Source: Guillardia theta CCMP2712 (taxonomy: Eukaryota > Cryptophyceae > Pyrenomonadales > Geminigeraceae). Taken from it: a stretch of 64,000 bases of DNA. The translations under genes were made by a program, and so were the position numbers. Position 1 is the first letter of the stretch, and each line of letters starts with the position of its first letter. The stretch spans positions 246,265-310,264 of the forward strand of contig NW_005434668.1 of NCBI RefSeq assembly GCF_000315625.1, read 5' to 3'. A model generated the notes under the pieces. That model was not told the origin of the DNA, ran no database searches, and saw only the letters and a program-made list of their open reading frames with translations. Positions 31,601 to 46,600 of this stretch are shown piece by piece.

Positions 31601-34600
31601 CCTACTCTGGGAAGCTTGTTATTTCCTTGGTTTCATTGATTTCTTCGAACTCCAATGTTTCTTTCTCGTTTCAGTTGTTGAATCCTGCTTTCGATCACTC
31701 TGCAGATAATGTTTCTTTGTCGGGTACTTCGCTATTGAACGGAAGTTTGATTTGCACCTTCGATGTTCGATCATTTGAGTTCAACTATAACTTTTATCTT
31801 GGCTTGCAATATGGTTACCTTCCTTTCTTTGTCATCACCCCCACGTTTGAGACTGTGGTGATGGTTCAGAGGTCTCCGTTTGTTGATTCAATCAATGTAG
31901 TGACAGTGTCGATCCGAGCGAACATACAAATCCCTGCTGGCTCCCAATTACAAATAAGTGGTCTCGACGGCGCTTACGCTGATTCCTCTTCCGCCCCCTT
32001 GTCTTACACAGCTGGATATCTCCCATACTCCAATGTTACCTATGCCCCGGTTGCCTCAAACTATACCGTGTCCTACAACTCTTCCAGTCTTGATTGCACC
32101 CTCTCGAACTGCTCCTGCACCGATGGTATACCTGCTGGCCCTGCCTCCTGCGGGTGTCAATGTGTTGCGGTGTGTTCGAGCGACATCTGCTCTTGCTCTC
32201 TCTCTGGGTCGCCGAGCGGTCCTGCACAGTGCGGCTGTCAGTGTGTGAGGCCCTCCTGCGGCAGCTGCAGCTGTGATGAGAACGGGAACCCTTCTGGGAA
32301 TCCCCTTTGCCAGTGCGGGTGCATGGCGAACGCTACTACCGATGCAGTCGACTACTTTTCGAATGGCACAACGCAGTCATTCGGTCTGTTTACAGCGAGT
32401 GCCCTTACCTTGACTGTGGTGAAGAGTCTCTACGTCAACACCTTGTATTCTTTCAATTTCCAGTTCCATAACCCGTCTGCGCCGCAGTCAGCTCCCGCGG
32501 TGTACATATCGGTGAATGGGTCAATCACTTTTGGGTTGCAGCGGATCTACAATCAGAATCTCACGATATTTGGCGTGAGCAACGGAGGAAATGTACTGGA
32601 GATCATCCAGCCGAGCTTTGTACAAGCTCTGATGACACAAGCCACACCTGTAGCCGGAGTCTTGAACTCCTTGACTTTGACCTTGCAGATGAACTGCAAC
32701 CTTCCTGCTGGCTCTGAAGTAACGATCTCTGGACTGTATGGCGCAAGCACAGAGAACTCTTCCCTGGCCATCTCATCAAGTCCGAGTCACTTCCAGCAAG
32801 TGGGGGTGTGGAGCCGAGCGAATGGTACTCTGGTGATGACAAGCGCAGGGGCATACTCACTTACTAGTTACACGATCATTTTCAACCTGACCAACGGGGG
32901 GATCGATCAGACATCGCCTTCGCAGTATGCAAGTGGATATGTTCAGCTAGGAATGTACGGCCAGTCTATGTTTGATTTGAACAAACTGCACGAGAGCATC
33001 CTTGGGGTGACGAATGGCTCCGATCCTTTACAACTGGTTACGCCAGTTTTTTCCTTTGGGTACATTTTCCAAAATTCTCCTTTGCCATCTGCCTCGAATT
33101 CTATGTTTGTTAGTTTCGAAACCAACGTCAACCTTGAAAGAGGCTCAATCATTACGCTGTCGAACCTCATTTATGCAAGCTTCGATAAAGCTTTCATTGA
33201 GATATACAACTCTACTTTTCAGCAGGATTTTCATTTTGTGGCGAATTCTACAGGGGGGTATGGCTCAGTCCAACCCGGACTGTACAACACCATTCTTTTG
33301 ACAGTCGAGACTGCAATACTTTCATTTGAACAGATACACTTTTCATTCGATATCCGAAATCCCAGTATCTCATACCTTGACATCCATTCAAACGAATCTG
33401 CATGTGCGGATGCCTCGAGCTGTACGTGCAGCAGCTTGTGCGGATGCAACCAATATCAGAGTTTTGATGGGCTCTTGCAATTTGCTGACATTTTTCTCCA
33501 CAATGATTTGATTTGCCTCTGGAAGATTAATCTTCCAATCCCCGGGTCGCTGAATGTATATGTTGACATCAGTTTTTTAAATTTGCAGTATTCCTCTATC
33601 ACGCTTTCCACTCCATTTCTGATTGTATATCAGTGCTATGATGTATCTTGCAATCAAGCAGTTATTGTCAAGTCCATTGTGCAACTTACTCCTCACATAT
33701 CATTTTCGATTAGCTCTCCAACTGGATTTGTCCAAATCAAGATGCCAGGAAATTTTTCGACAACTTTGTCACTGCAATACAATATTTCGATCTCATGGAA
33801 CAGTACTCTACATCCTCCCGACATCTTTGTTGAAGCTCAAGGTACTCTAAATTCTTTCCCGCCCGGCGCTCCCTTCTTTCCCAGTGTTCTACTCAACACT
33901 TCGAATCAAAACGCCCTGGGAGTTAGAAATGGGTCCCAGGCACTTTACATCATTGTTCCAGAATTTGTTGTGCGGAACATTGGCCAAAGCAATCCTCTTG
34001 CTGGAGCTTCAAACAACATCACTCTGACACTTTCTACAAACTGTGATGTACCGTTTGGTTCAAATTTGACCATATCTGGATTGAAGAACACTTCAACTCC
34101 GGACAATTCTGCATTTCAAATAGTAGGTGGTCAATCGATCAATTCGCTTGGATCATGGATAGCAAATACTGGCACTGTCGCTATGTCTTTAAACAACACT
34201 GGGCTCACTTCTTATTCTATTTACACAATAAGTTTCTCTGTGCAGAATATTGACATTGCACAGGCAGGCCAGCAAATATTTGTACATGGGCAGATCGAGT
34301 CTGGGAAGTATGATTCATACTTCCTCATTGGAATTCCTGGTGTTGGAATTCCTAGCAGCCAATATACCGATCTTGGTCTGATGAATTCTTCTACTGAGCC
34401 TGTGCAAGGCGTGTATCAAGGGAGGAGCCCAATGTACGTTATCATCCCACGTTTCCTTACTGCCCTGCTGAGTCAGAGTAACCCTCTTACGTCTGCAGAA
34501 AATGTTCTATCAGCAACTCTCAAAGCAAATTGTGATATAACCTCGGGTTCGACAGTAACACTGGTTGGCCTGAATACCACACAAACTTTCGATTCAGCTA

Positions 34601-37600
34601 ACTTTACACTGTTCTTTGATGAATCGACTGCAAATATTACGGGGTCGTGGATTCAGAGCCCTGGAATTCTTGAGATCAAATTCAATTCACTTCTTACATC
34701 CGATAACTATCTCTCCTTTTCATTCCATGTTCAGAATTCACAGACTTGGCAAATGTCTCCTTCGATTTCAGTATCTGCAACGATATTTTTTGGAGCTCAT
34801 GATTCCTTCATTCATGTAGCGGACATCGAAAAGGACAATGCTACAGTATTGGAAATAGTAGGCGGAAGATTGCCTCTATTCATAATACCACCAGGTCTCA
34901 ATTTGGACACAACTCTGACCTGCAGTAGGTACTTTTCTGGATTACTTGCAGACTATGGTCGAGGATACAGCGAACCATGTATCAGCCCTTTCTCATGGCC
35001 CTCACGAGTATATGATGGTGAGGAGGTCTTGTTAGACTACTCGAAGACAAGCTCGAAATGGTTCTCCTCCTTGGTCTCTCAGACGTGGCCATTCATCAAT
35101 CAATCGAACAATCTTAGTCTGAGCATTGTTCCCAACTGCACCATAGCGAATGGCTCCTGGCTCGAGTTCAGCGGATTTTTGCAAACCCAAACTTTGACCA
35201 ATCTCTCCTTTCCAATCGGCGGACTTCATGCATACCTATTTTCGGATGGGACATTTCCATCATCTGCCAGGTGGTTTCAAAACAATGGTACCCTGAAGAT
35301 TCAATGCATCCAAGATCTCTTTGCCAATCAGAGTTATGAGATACATTTCACGGTAACCAACCCAAGTAATGGACAGACATCTCCCACAATTTCTGTTTCC
35401 GGGCAAATAGCTGCAGGCGCATACTTCTCTGCTTTTCAATTCCAAAATCTGTCTGCGAAGACGAGCTTGTCGTCTGTATTCTCCAATTGGTTTGGATATT
35501 CGCAAGCATATCCCATTGAACGCCCGCTTGAAATTGTAGAAATCTCTTCGAGCGCAAACATAACCCAATTCACGCCATTGACATTTGCTGATAACGTTTT
35601 GGGTGTATCATTTGTTTTCAATCTCCTTGCTTACTCCGCTCAGAATTCGCTTGGAGTGTGGACAGGCTCGTCTGCTTACGCGTTGACGGTTCGCTTTCCT
35701 TCGCAAAGTGTCAATACACTGACGACTTACACTACAATATCGATTATGGGTCTTACTGGGACTTTGACCCGAAGCAGTGTTTCAGGCCTCAGCATTTTAC
35801 AAAGCCCATCCAATTCATGGACATCAACGTTGTTCGTTCAATCCTTCGGAGTATTTCTTTTGCAGACTACCTCTGGTTCTGTGTTCTTGACAGGTCGCAC
35901 TTATCAAATATCTTTTTTGGTGCAGAATTCACAAGAACCCCAAGGTAAGAACTTCGAATGCGAAAGCGTTCAATTTCTAATTGTCTTCTCATCAGCTTCG
36001 CCTCAAATCAACATGTATGCCAATTTGAATTTCGGGACATTTGTTTCAAGTTCAAGATCCGTTCCAGTCAAATCCACAAACACAAGTCTGCAAGGCGTGC
36101 CATATGCTTCAGCGGCATTGTTTATCACACAGCCTTACATCAGCTTTAGCGCCATTGAACAAAGCGATCCTCTTGCTGGAGCCTTGAACAAGATATCGGT
36201 ATGATGGCGCAAGCATATATGATACTTTAGTTCGTAATCCTATGTTTTTGCTTAGGTTAACATCTCGATGTCTTGTGACCTTGCGCCTGGATCTTCTCTC
36301 ACAATTTCTGGAATCACTGGTTCAGCGACTTTGACAGTTGGTATTCTTCTATGACCTGACCCTGGCTCAGTCTGACTTTCATTGGACAGGATCTGGTTTT
36401 GAACTTGGGGGTCCCAATTCCTCTCTCTTTGTGGATTCTCAGAATCAAATCGGAAGAGCAGGGTGGGATCAGGTTACCGGCAGTCTCATTCTTCTTCTTG
36501 ATCCTTACGGGAACACAGTAGCTTCCGAATCAGTTCTCAGAATCTTTTTCTATCTGACAAATTCACTCACACCTCAGATTTCACCTTCCATAGCTGTACG
36601 AGTGTTTATTCGTTCAGGGACGGTATCCGGCTTTTCCTTTACACACTTTTCCAGCATTCCTTCAACACAGCTCAATCCTGTGAATGTCTCTAAAATAGGT
36701 ATCCTTGCGGGATCTCTGCCAGTGTACATTGTTGCAGCCACTACTGTTCTATCTCAGATTGTTCAGAGCAACCCGCTTGCAAACGCTGACAACACGCTGT
36801 CGGTCACGCTCAGGACGAATTGTGACCTTCAAGCCGCCAGCACCATCACGATCTCAGGGCTTGTCAACAGTCAGTCAGCAGATAGCGCTTGCTTGTCCTT
36901 GTATGGACCTAGTGCCTCACTGCTGTCCAACGGTACCCAAGCCTCATGCGGCATCTGGAACCAAGCTCAAGGGTCTCTGCGGCTTACTCTACTCAACGGT
37001 ACTCTCAACTCGGAGTCAATAATTTTCTCTTTCAGCCTCGTGAACCCTTCCTCAGCGCAGGCCCCTCCGGACATCTTTGTGTCAGGCTCGGTCGCAGGAG
37101 AAGGCAGCAGTGTTGCTCCCTTGTCGCAGGTGCTTATGACAACCTCCAACAGCAGCCGTCTCGGTGTGTCCCAGGGCGCTGGTGCTTTCAGGACGGTGCT
37201 CGCCTACTTCCAGGAGGCAGTGGTGGTACAGAGCAGCCCGCTTGCAAACGCTGACAACACGCTGTCGGTCACGCTCAGGACGAATTGTGACCTTCAAGCC
37301 GCCAGCACCATCACGATCTCAGGGCTTGTCAACAGTCAGTCAGCAGATAGCGCTTGCTTGTCCTTGTATGGACCTAGTGCCTCACTGCTGTCCAACGGTA
37401 CCCAAGCCTCATGCGGCATCTGGAACCAAGCTCAAGGGTCTCTGCGGCTTACTCTACTCAACGGTACTCTCAACTCGGAGTCAATAATTTTCTCTTTCAG
37501 CCTCGTGAACCCTTCCTCAGCGCAGGCCCCTCCGGACATCTTTGTGTCAGGCTCGGTCGCAGGAGAAGGCAGCAGTGTTGCTCCCTTGTCGCAGGTGCTT

Positions 37601-40600
37601 ATGACAACCTCCAACAGCAGCCGTCTCGGTGTGTCCCAGGGCGCTGGTGCTTTCAGGACGGTGCTCGCCTACTTCCAGGAGGCAGTGGTGGTACAGAGCA
37701 GCCCGCTTGCAAACGCTGACAACACGCTGTCGGTCACGCTCAGGACGAATTGTGACCTTCAAGCCGCCAGCACCATCACGATCTCAGGGCTTGTCAACAG
37801 TCAGTCAGCAGATAGCGCTTGCTTGTCCTTGTATGGACCTAGTGCCTCACTGCTGTCCAACGGTACCCAAGCCTCATGCGGCATCTGGAACCAAGCTCAA
37901 GGGTCTCTGCGGCTTACTCTACTCAACGGTACTCTCAACTCGGAGTCAATAATTTTCTCTTTCAGCCTCGTGAACCCTTCCTCAGCGCAGGCCCCTCCGG
38001 ACATCTTTGTGTCAGGCTCGGTCGCAGGAGAAGGGATTTATGTGGCTCTCATCAAGACTTCGCTTCTTCTGCCGTCAAATTTCTCGCTTTCTGGATTGAA
38101 TGAGAATCAAGCTCCCTTCTTCATCTTGATTGTGAGATTGAAAAACCTGAGCGCATTTCAAGAGAATCCTTTTGTGGGGCGATTGAATACATTTCATTTT
38201 TCTTTTGAGCCCAGCCTTCCATTGCTAGAGAACACGTCTCTGAAGATTACCGGGATGAATTTAGGATCTTTGAAGAGTGAATCGTCTTCTAACTTGACGA
38301 TCTCTGCTTTCAATAGCACGAATGCTGTCGCTCAAGTTACAGCACTTTACAGCCAAGCTGATTCAACCATTTCGTGGGAACTTGTCGAGACATGGTATGT
38401 GGATTTGTACCATTTTACCTTTCAAGCCTACAATCCAAATTCTCCTCAACAATCGCCTAACATTAGTATGTGCGTGAAAAACGTTGTTTTTGTATGTTAC
38501 AGCGTCACCAAGAAACTAAATGATGTTTTGGGTGTGACAACTGGTGCTCAGCCTCTGTATGTCGTTCAACCATTTCAAGTTCGGCAAATTTATGGGTCAA
38601 GCAATTTAGCCGGAGGGCTCAATAATATCAGCGTTATGCTTCAAACCAAGATCAACTTTGCAGTACAGGACTCAATCTACATCTCCGGACTTTATGGAGC
38701 TGGAATTGTCACCACTGAAACGATTCCGATCTTCGATGAGGCAAACTCTGGCTCGACTTCTGCATTCGGAAACAGTGCTGTCTATGATGGAACCACAGGC
38801 ACACTTCGACTTATTGTCAACCATCTTATGGATGGAAATCATCTGTACTCCTTCTATTTTCAATTGAAAAATCCGTTATTTCTTCAACAAACTCATTTGA
38901 CAATCTATGCTGTGTCAAGTGTAGCCAACGTTTCATCACTGACAATGAGTTTTTCCAACGCAACTGCACCTTTATCTGTCTATGGCATACCGACATTCCA
39001 TTCTCTTTCATTTGGAAATCCGAGAGCTGGTGCAAAGAGCAATATCACGATGGAGTTTACAGTTGGAATCGAAATTGAATATGGATCATACATTTATTTC
39101 TCACTTCCATTCACAGCAAACCAGCATGTGTATTATCCAGTGTACATCAAAGCTAATGCCAATAGCCTTAATGTTACTGAGATTCTCTGGATCTCAGAGT
39201 CATCAAAAAGTTATCTAAGATTTGAATTAGGTCTGAATACTCCGTTCCCTTCCTCTGTAACACAATCGATTACACTGGAGTCGAACTTTTGGATCCCTGC
39301 ATCCGGCATTCCCGCGAACAATTCTGATTTCAAGATGTTTATTTTCTCTCAGTCAACGACCCCGTTTCCTGTTTCAATCTCTCCATTCGTTGCACCTCTC
39401 TTCGAAGCGCTTTACGTCAATGCATTGTCTTTTGCCGTTCAGGCTTATGTCCCACAATTCAGCGAAAATCAATTGACTTTGAAATCTGTCACTGAAATCG
39501 CGTCCACTAGTGACGAAATCCAGCTGGTCACTGAGTATTTAGCTTGTTCGACTGCTGCGTCACTGCAATCGTTGGCAATAGATTCGAACTTGTCATTTCA
39601 CTTGGATTCAAGTTCCATGTTGACCGGAAATTATAGACTTTGTTATAGGAATCGATTTCAAAACTCAACAGGTATTTCTACATTTTTTGTTGTGTCCATT
39701 TCTCAAGAATTTGTTTTTTCCAGATTTATTTACGGATACAGGACTTCTCGTATACATTCAAGGCATCATATCTAGTCTCTCCTTCTCCAACAGCACTTCT
39801 TTTGTTGAGGCCTTTGCTCCGAGAAATTCATTCACGGTAACCATCAACTCTGGTGCAGTTGTGAAAGTTGAAAATCATTTTGTGACGCTGGTGCATGCGA
39901 ATTATACCTGCCAAGACACTCCTCTACTGGTCCAAGGCGCTCTTTTCCCAGGGTTTAGCGTTGTGTCCTCATCGCTCTCAGCATACTTCGACTGGAAAGG
40001 TTGCAGTCCTCAAGGCACCCCTAAGATTTTCTCCGGAGCATGCCCGATCGAAGGGTTCTACCGTCTTTGCTTTTCAAGTAACTCTATCTCTACGAATGAG
40101 ACGGGAATTTCTGTTCGAATCACTCAAATGCAGTTGAGTCTGAAGCCTAATTCCTCCATCATCAGCAATGTCGATGGAAAATTTTTTCCACAGATTTCAA
40201 TTCTTGTGGGAAGTAGCTTCCAGTCGTGTTGTTTTGATACCTTGGTATATGTCACTTTGATTAAGGATGGTCAAACAGATTTGGGGACTTTTTTGTATGG
40301 CAATTACAATTCAAACGAAGATGTCTTCAAGACTCTTTCATGCAACCAAATTTGTTTGTTTCCATCCATCAATGTACAGCATACTGGGGGCAACGGTTTC
40401 CAGCTTTTGTTCAGTACCCCTGGAGCTACTGTAATTTCCAATGAATTTTCAATTTATCCCAAGGGACTAGCAATTCTCACTGCAATACCTTCTCAATTGA
40501 TAGTGCAGAGCAACCAGACTGTGTTGCTGCCTGATCCATTGGTCGTGTCAATGCAAGGCCTGCAGGAGAATATTAGCAGCTCAGGCAGTTTTGATGGGTT

Positions 40601-43600
40601 GCACTTGGTTGTAAAGCTTGTGACAGGACAAAATGGTACAGACTCGAATTCAAACAACTCACTGGCGGAAGTCATTTATCCGGATGATATGTTGCCCACA
40701 TCAGCCAGAGTGAACGGTACCTTGATTCAGAACGGATTAGCGATCTTCAATGGAAGTTTGTCCTTGAAAATTCAGCATCAAGCGGGAAAATATTTTCGAC
40801 TGCTCTTTCTAATCCGTGAATATCCCAACATTTCTGCCTTCTCAAACTCATTTTCTATTGTCCCTGCAAAACTCGGAATATCGATAGGTTCAAACTTTTC
40901 GAAAATTGCAGCGGACTCTTTGCTTTCGGTTGTAAAACTTGATGGCACAAGCAATGACACATTCAATGTCAATGGGCTGCCTTCAAGCCTGCATGTGAGC
41001 TTGTTGGATAGTGAAGATCAAACGATCCAACATGCGTCTTGCTCAGCTTGTGTCATTGCACGACTGATGAAATGTGATAATAGCACCCCCTTCTCGACGG
41101 CCAACGATTTCTCTGGAAGTTTGCCGCAGTGTCAAATATCCCTGACGGACTCTGAGCCTGATCAAGTTCTTGGAGCAGCTCAAGCCAAATGTGCTACCTC
41201 GAATTCTCAGAAAAATGCTTGTGTGAGCGCAAGTGAGAGCTCTGAACAGTTCCAATACACCTTGTCCAACTCATTAGGACACATCAATGGAACCGTCTCG
41301 AGTGTCTCTCAAGGTATTGCCAGTTTTTATGACCTCCAGGTCCATTTTGTTGTTGGCGCTGGCTATATCTTGCGCTTTGTTTTCAGTCCAACCACTGAAA
41401 GTGCGAATTCCTTTAATGTTAGGTCAAGCTTTGCAGCTGAATATGGCAACGTCCTCCTCCCTGATCCCAGATTCTCTCCAAATTCTAACTTCTTCATCAG
41501 ACCATATAAGATGGTTATGATTCAACAACCGGGCGGTGACGGAGTCGATGTTGGATTGGAAGGTGGAGATGGTATACAAGGCACTCCTGATGGGGTAGGG
41601 AACAATCATGTCTTTCGTGTGCAACCAGCCGTGGCCATCAGTGGAGATGGGTACTTGTTCAGTGTCGCTTGGAACACTCACGGCTATACCCCTCTCGTTG
41701 CAGTGATTAAGGATTCCTCTTGTGGGGGAAGTTGCAGTTTGTTTGGGCTTGTACTATCTGGAAATGTGACTCCGGTTTCAACTTTCCACTCGCAGTATCG
41801 ATCGATGCCTTCCTCGCAAGGCAACAGGACGGCTTATTTCGGCGGATTTCCAGCTGCGTCATCGACGGTGTCATTTGGTTTCAATCACGTGTGGTCGGTA
41901 ACAGTCAATGATACGGCATTTGATTACAATATCAGTATTTCAGCTGTTGCCTTCACCTTTGTTGACCTTAAAATTGCTACCATGAACTCTATGCTTGGAG
42001 TGGAAAATGTTCAACTATCTTTTCTATGTGGTATCAACACCGAAGTTGTTTCCGCAGCAGACAACGGAAATGGAGGGCTTTTTACGATTGTTGATTCCAC
42101 GTTCTTTGACATTTTCTCAAATCCTTATCCTCCAACCAATGTCAAGTTTGTAAATTATGATTCCAATTCATTCAGATTAGAGTTTGATCCGCCTGTAATT
42201 TTGAGACAAAATCCTTTGTCTGGATTTATTATCGAGGTTATTTTGTGCAATCAGTCTCAGCCTGGACTCTTGAATCTCCAGGATTTCAATGGATCTTGTC
42301 CCAAAGCAAAAGATGTATACTCAGAAGCATTTCCTCTGGCTACAGAGCTTGGCACCGACTATTTTGATGGCGGTGGATTTTCCATACAGGTTTTCATGTC
42401 ATACGACAATGTATCAATAGGATCAAGGACTTCAATCAAGATCGATTTCATTCCAGATCGAAGCATTCATCCAGGAGACAAAATAAAGATAGATCTCGGC
42501 CTTTTTGGATCTCTCAATGACAATGTATCTGCTCAATTTGAGGTCTCCAGCGAGGGGTCAGGCTTATTTGTGACCGTTTTCAACCAAACGTCCTCAACAA
42601 TGACCTTAACCGTCCCAGACTCGTTGTTGTTGGTCGAGTCGATTCCTGTCTCGTTGGTTGTTCCTTCCTTTGCAGGATTTGTGATTCCGGACGCAAACGT
42701 GTCGAGCTGGTATCCGCCCAGAAAAGTGGTGGGACAAGTGATAGGATCCCAGAATAGTGGAAGGTTTGATAACTGCAAAGGGAATGGGTGTGTTGCAGTA
42801 TCTTCTTCTTTCCTGCCCATCCTGCAAGACTCCAACTCCATGGACTTGACTTGGTCGGGCCCGTTGCAGTATGGAGGTGTAGGGACTGTCTGCTCAGAAT
42901 CAGTGGATTTGCTGGGGTCAGGTCAGTTCCCAACCAATGACATATGCTCAATTTTTGAAGCCTCCGCGCAACGAATTCCATCTGGAATTGTCGGAGATAG
43001 CGGTCAAAATGGTGCGCCTGTTGGAGATTATGGAGGTTCCTCGCACACCAACACTATATTTCAGACTAGCACCGCAGACTGCTTGAGCACGCAAAGACCA
43101 ACAAAACTGTGTGCGCTGAGTGTCGGCATGGGACCGATGCAAACCATAGAAATACAGTACCAAAAATCGTCAAACCTATCAAACTCTTCACTTGTAGAGT
43201 TAAAATTGGTACCATCAGTCTCGCTTGGAACCACAGATACTCTCAAGGTTCCCCTTAATGGTCTCTTGGATGGCCAGATCTTGTTGGAAACGATCAACTT
43301 CGACGTGTATGTAGATGACCATTTGGTCGGATACTGGAAATCCTCATACAGTTCGGCTGGCGAGCTTATCATCAAAGTCAATGATAATGTCTTTGCTCAT
43401 CAAAGTGTCGTCATGGTGACATACACATCCAGACTCATCTCGTCGCAGTCAACAAACATTTCCACAGTACTGCCCTGTTACCTCTCATTTGATTCGAATC
43501 GCACGACTCTTCTCTTCAAGGATGGATCAGTCGCAAGTAGCTTGACTCAGCGTTATGGCATTCCTGTTGCCGATTATTCACAGTCGGGTCAGCTCGATCT

Positions 43601-46600
43601 GCAATCAGGAAAGATTTATAAATTACGTGTAACTGCCTTCAATGGGCGGTTCAGAAGCAGTGCTGTTGAGGTTGACTCAAGTGCAAGAGCAATTAATATT
43701 CCAGCATCTCCAACAATATTTTCTTCGGTCAGTCAGGACACTTTGAATGTCTCCGTGAAATTTTCTTCTCAAATCCCATTGCAACCAACTCAAATCAGCA
43801 TAAGCTTTTCTCCATCGTTTGATTTGCCTCCAGCATCTTGGATAAGTCTAAAGTTAAATCAATTCAAAAGCGCAGATGGAAGCGCCTTGTCCTTTTGTAA
43901 TAGGAATGATTGTCTGCATAAACTTTACGCGGATATAAACTATACAACATTTAGCAACGAGATCAGCTCTGCAATTTTCAACTCCTTCTCCGAAGAATTG
44001 ATTTTATTTACCAATCCCAACTTTTCTTTGTTATTTGGGTCTCAAATACAGGTTGTCATCTCTGATCAATCAGGAATTCTTTATCCAAGTTTCAACAATC
44101 TTGTCTTTGACGCTACAACATCCAGGTATCTTGTATTGGCTTCATTGTCTTCATTCAAGTTGCAGTGGGTTTCACAGTTTCCTTTTGCGGATACGCCCAG
44201 GAAGGGATTTCTGCTGCAAATGTCGTCAGATCAGTACTGGAGATATGACATCCAAACTGTTAGCATCCCAGATGACCTCAGCCAATTCCCTGGAGTTGGG
44301 AATAGTCTGTTCTGGCTAGATGCAGATTTGTCTTCAACTTCGACAATGTTGAAGACGACTTTGAATATTCCTGCATTGCTTGATAGATATGTCAGAATTG
44401 AGAGCGAAATAATGAGAATCAAGAACATTACTGTTGAGGGATGGGTTGTTGAACGTGGAGTGTTGAACACAAAAGCTGCAAATCACAGCTCTGTCCTGGG
44501 AGGTGGTACCTGTAGTTGCTTCACAAATGGGACTCACAGTGGAATCCCTGGGGCAGGTTACGATGCTTGTGTATGCCAAGCTGTGAAATTGATTCAAATA
44601 TTGGCAACGGACTTTGAAAAACCATCGTCTGGTGTAGTCATTCAGAAAGGATGGGGATCAGGTTGCGATTTAAAGTCATCTTCTCTGAATTCTTGGTGCA
44701 ATCCCCTTGGAAAGTCATTCACGGAAGACATCAGGACTTATCAAAGTGCCCAACTCCTCAGTGGCTTCACAAATCTGGTCACGTTCATCTCACCTTGCAG
44801 TGGGTCAGCACATTACGATCAGTGTGACCTTGGCTTGAGCGCATGCACGTGTCAAGCCCCTTTCGTTGGAAGCCTGGACTACTTGCAACTTCTTCGCAAG
44901 TATCAGGACATCAAGATAAATCCTTCCGGGTACCCACTAGACTATCCTTCCATTCAGATAGGAAATTTGATTTTTGCGGTCTCGTCTGCAGATCAGAATT
45001 ATATTTTCCTGAATCAATCTGTATCAACTTATTTAAGTTACGTCAAAATTGATCAAGAGGTTATGCTGGTAAGTTCCATCTCATCGTCGATTTTCAATAT
45101 TCAGATCGTAGCCCCTGGATCTGGTTGTTTGCAACCTAACGGGACCCTTGTCGTCTTGAATCAACAATCAAATGACTTCTTTGCGCAGTATTTCACAACT
45201 GCAGGTCAAATATCTTCAATTCACATAATTCACCCTGGGTATAACTTCAACACACGGCCAGATATAGGAACGTCCGACCCAAGTTGTTCGAGTTATGCTC
45301 TGAGGGCAGTATTGCTTAACAATGTATTGGAATGTAATAGAGGTCAGCTAGGCACCGTGGGTGCCGTACATGCAAACGGATCAAACGTCTTCTTCGTCTT
45401 CTCTGTGTTTCGCCAGTCTTTACAATATTTCTTTAGAATCGCAGCTTACAACAGTGCTGGCATCAGCAACTATCTTTACTTTGACTTCCAAGTCCTTTCA
45501 ATTTCTCCCACAGTTTTAAGCACGACTGGAGGAATAATGTACATTGAAATGTTAGGTGGTGGATTCACTGCCACAGGGTTGACCATCTGGATTGGCTCTT
45601 TGGCTACTGCAAACAGTATTGATCTGTCAAAATCTAAAATGTGCAACAATGTTGTCACTTTGGACGACGCAGGAACTAAAGTCACTTGTACCTATCGCCC
45701 ATGGGTTGGGAGAAAGCATTTGGTTATAGCAATTTATGAGAGTGGAATGATTTCACGAATATCAGCTGGTAAAAGTTCGATTTCGTTTCAGGCACCAGTT
45801 ATAACACAAATAGTGCCATCATACGTTGAACCGTTTACTTCCCTTACTTTGACAGTGATTGGAAACAGCTTCGGTCCAAACGCTTCCGATGTTGCCGGAG
45901 CGCTGATTCTCAACGATGGAAGCTCATTGCCTTGCAACCCGATTACACTGGTTTCAAATTCTTTGCTGTACTGCAAAGTTTCAAGTAGCAGGAATGTGTC
46001 TCAAGATTCATACGTGCGACTCACAGTTGGATCTATCTGGAGTGGTGGCGGGCAAGTGACTGCCAAGTCACAAGCAGCCGGCCTGGCCATAATCGGCCCT
46101 CCTTCCCAACTGACCGTGAATTTACAACTTGACTTCAATGCAAGTGTGTCGAAATACGGTCTGGCAGTCTTAGTCAAGCAGCTTGAAGTTGAGTTTGCTC
46201 ACTTGGTCGGGATACCTGTTACAAGAGTGAGAGTAGTTTCAATCAGACCCGGCAGCATAATCGTGACCTACGAGATATCATGGGGGTCACCAACGACGAC
46301 GCTTGCTTCCCCAGCTGCTGTCATCCAACAGTTCATCAATATCCTTCAAAATCAGCCTCAGGCTGGAGGCAGCTTTTTGAATTCAGCAAATTCAAGCAAT
46401 ATCGTCACATCAGACCCTACTCTGTTGAATCAGTTAAGCAATGCAGCAGCATCCTCCCAGGTGACAACATATTTGCAGATATGTGCGATCAGCAATGTTA
46501 TCCTCGACTATCAAGAGTGCTATCTTTGCTGCATATCAACATGTCCAGTCTCACCTTTGCCTGTTCCGTTTAAGAGCCTGAATAGAGAATTGAAGACGAT

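Noticed and set aside
28609-38033. CRISPR-like periodic repeats
   Set aside because: Units are 453 and 465 bp, in frame and protein coding, without spacers.
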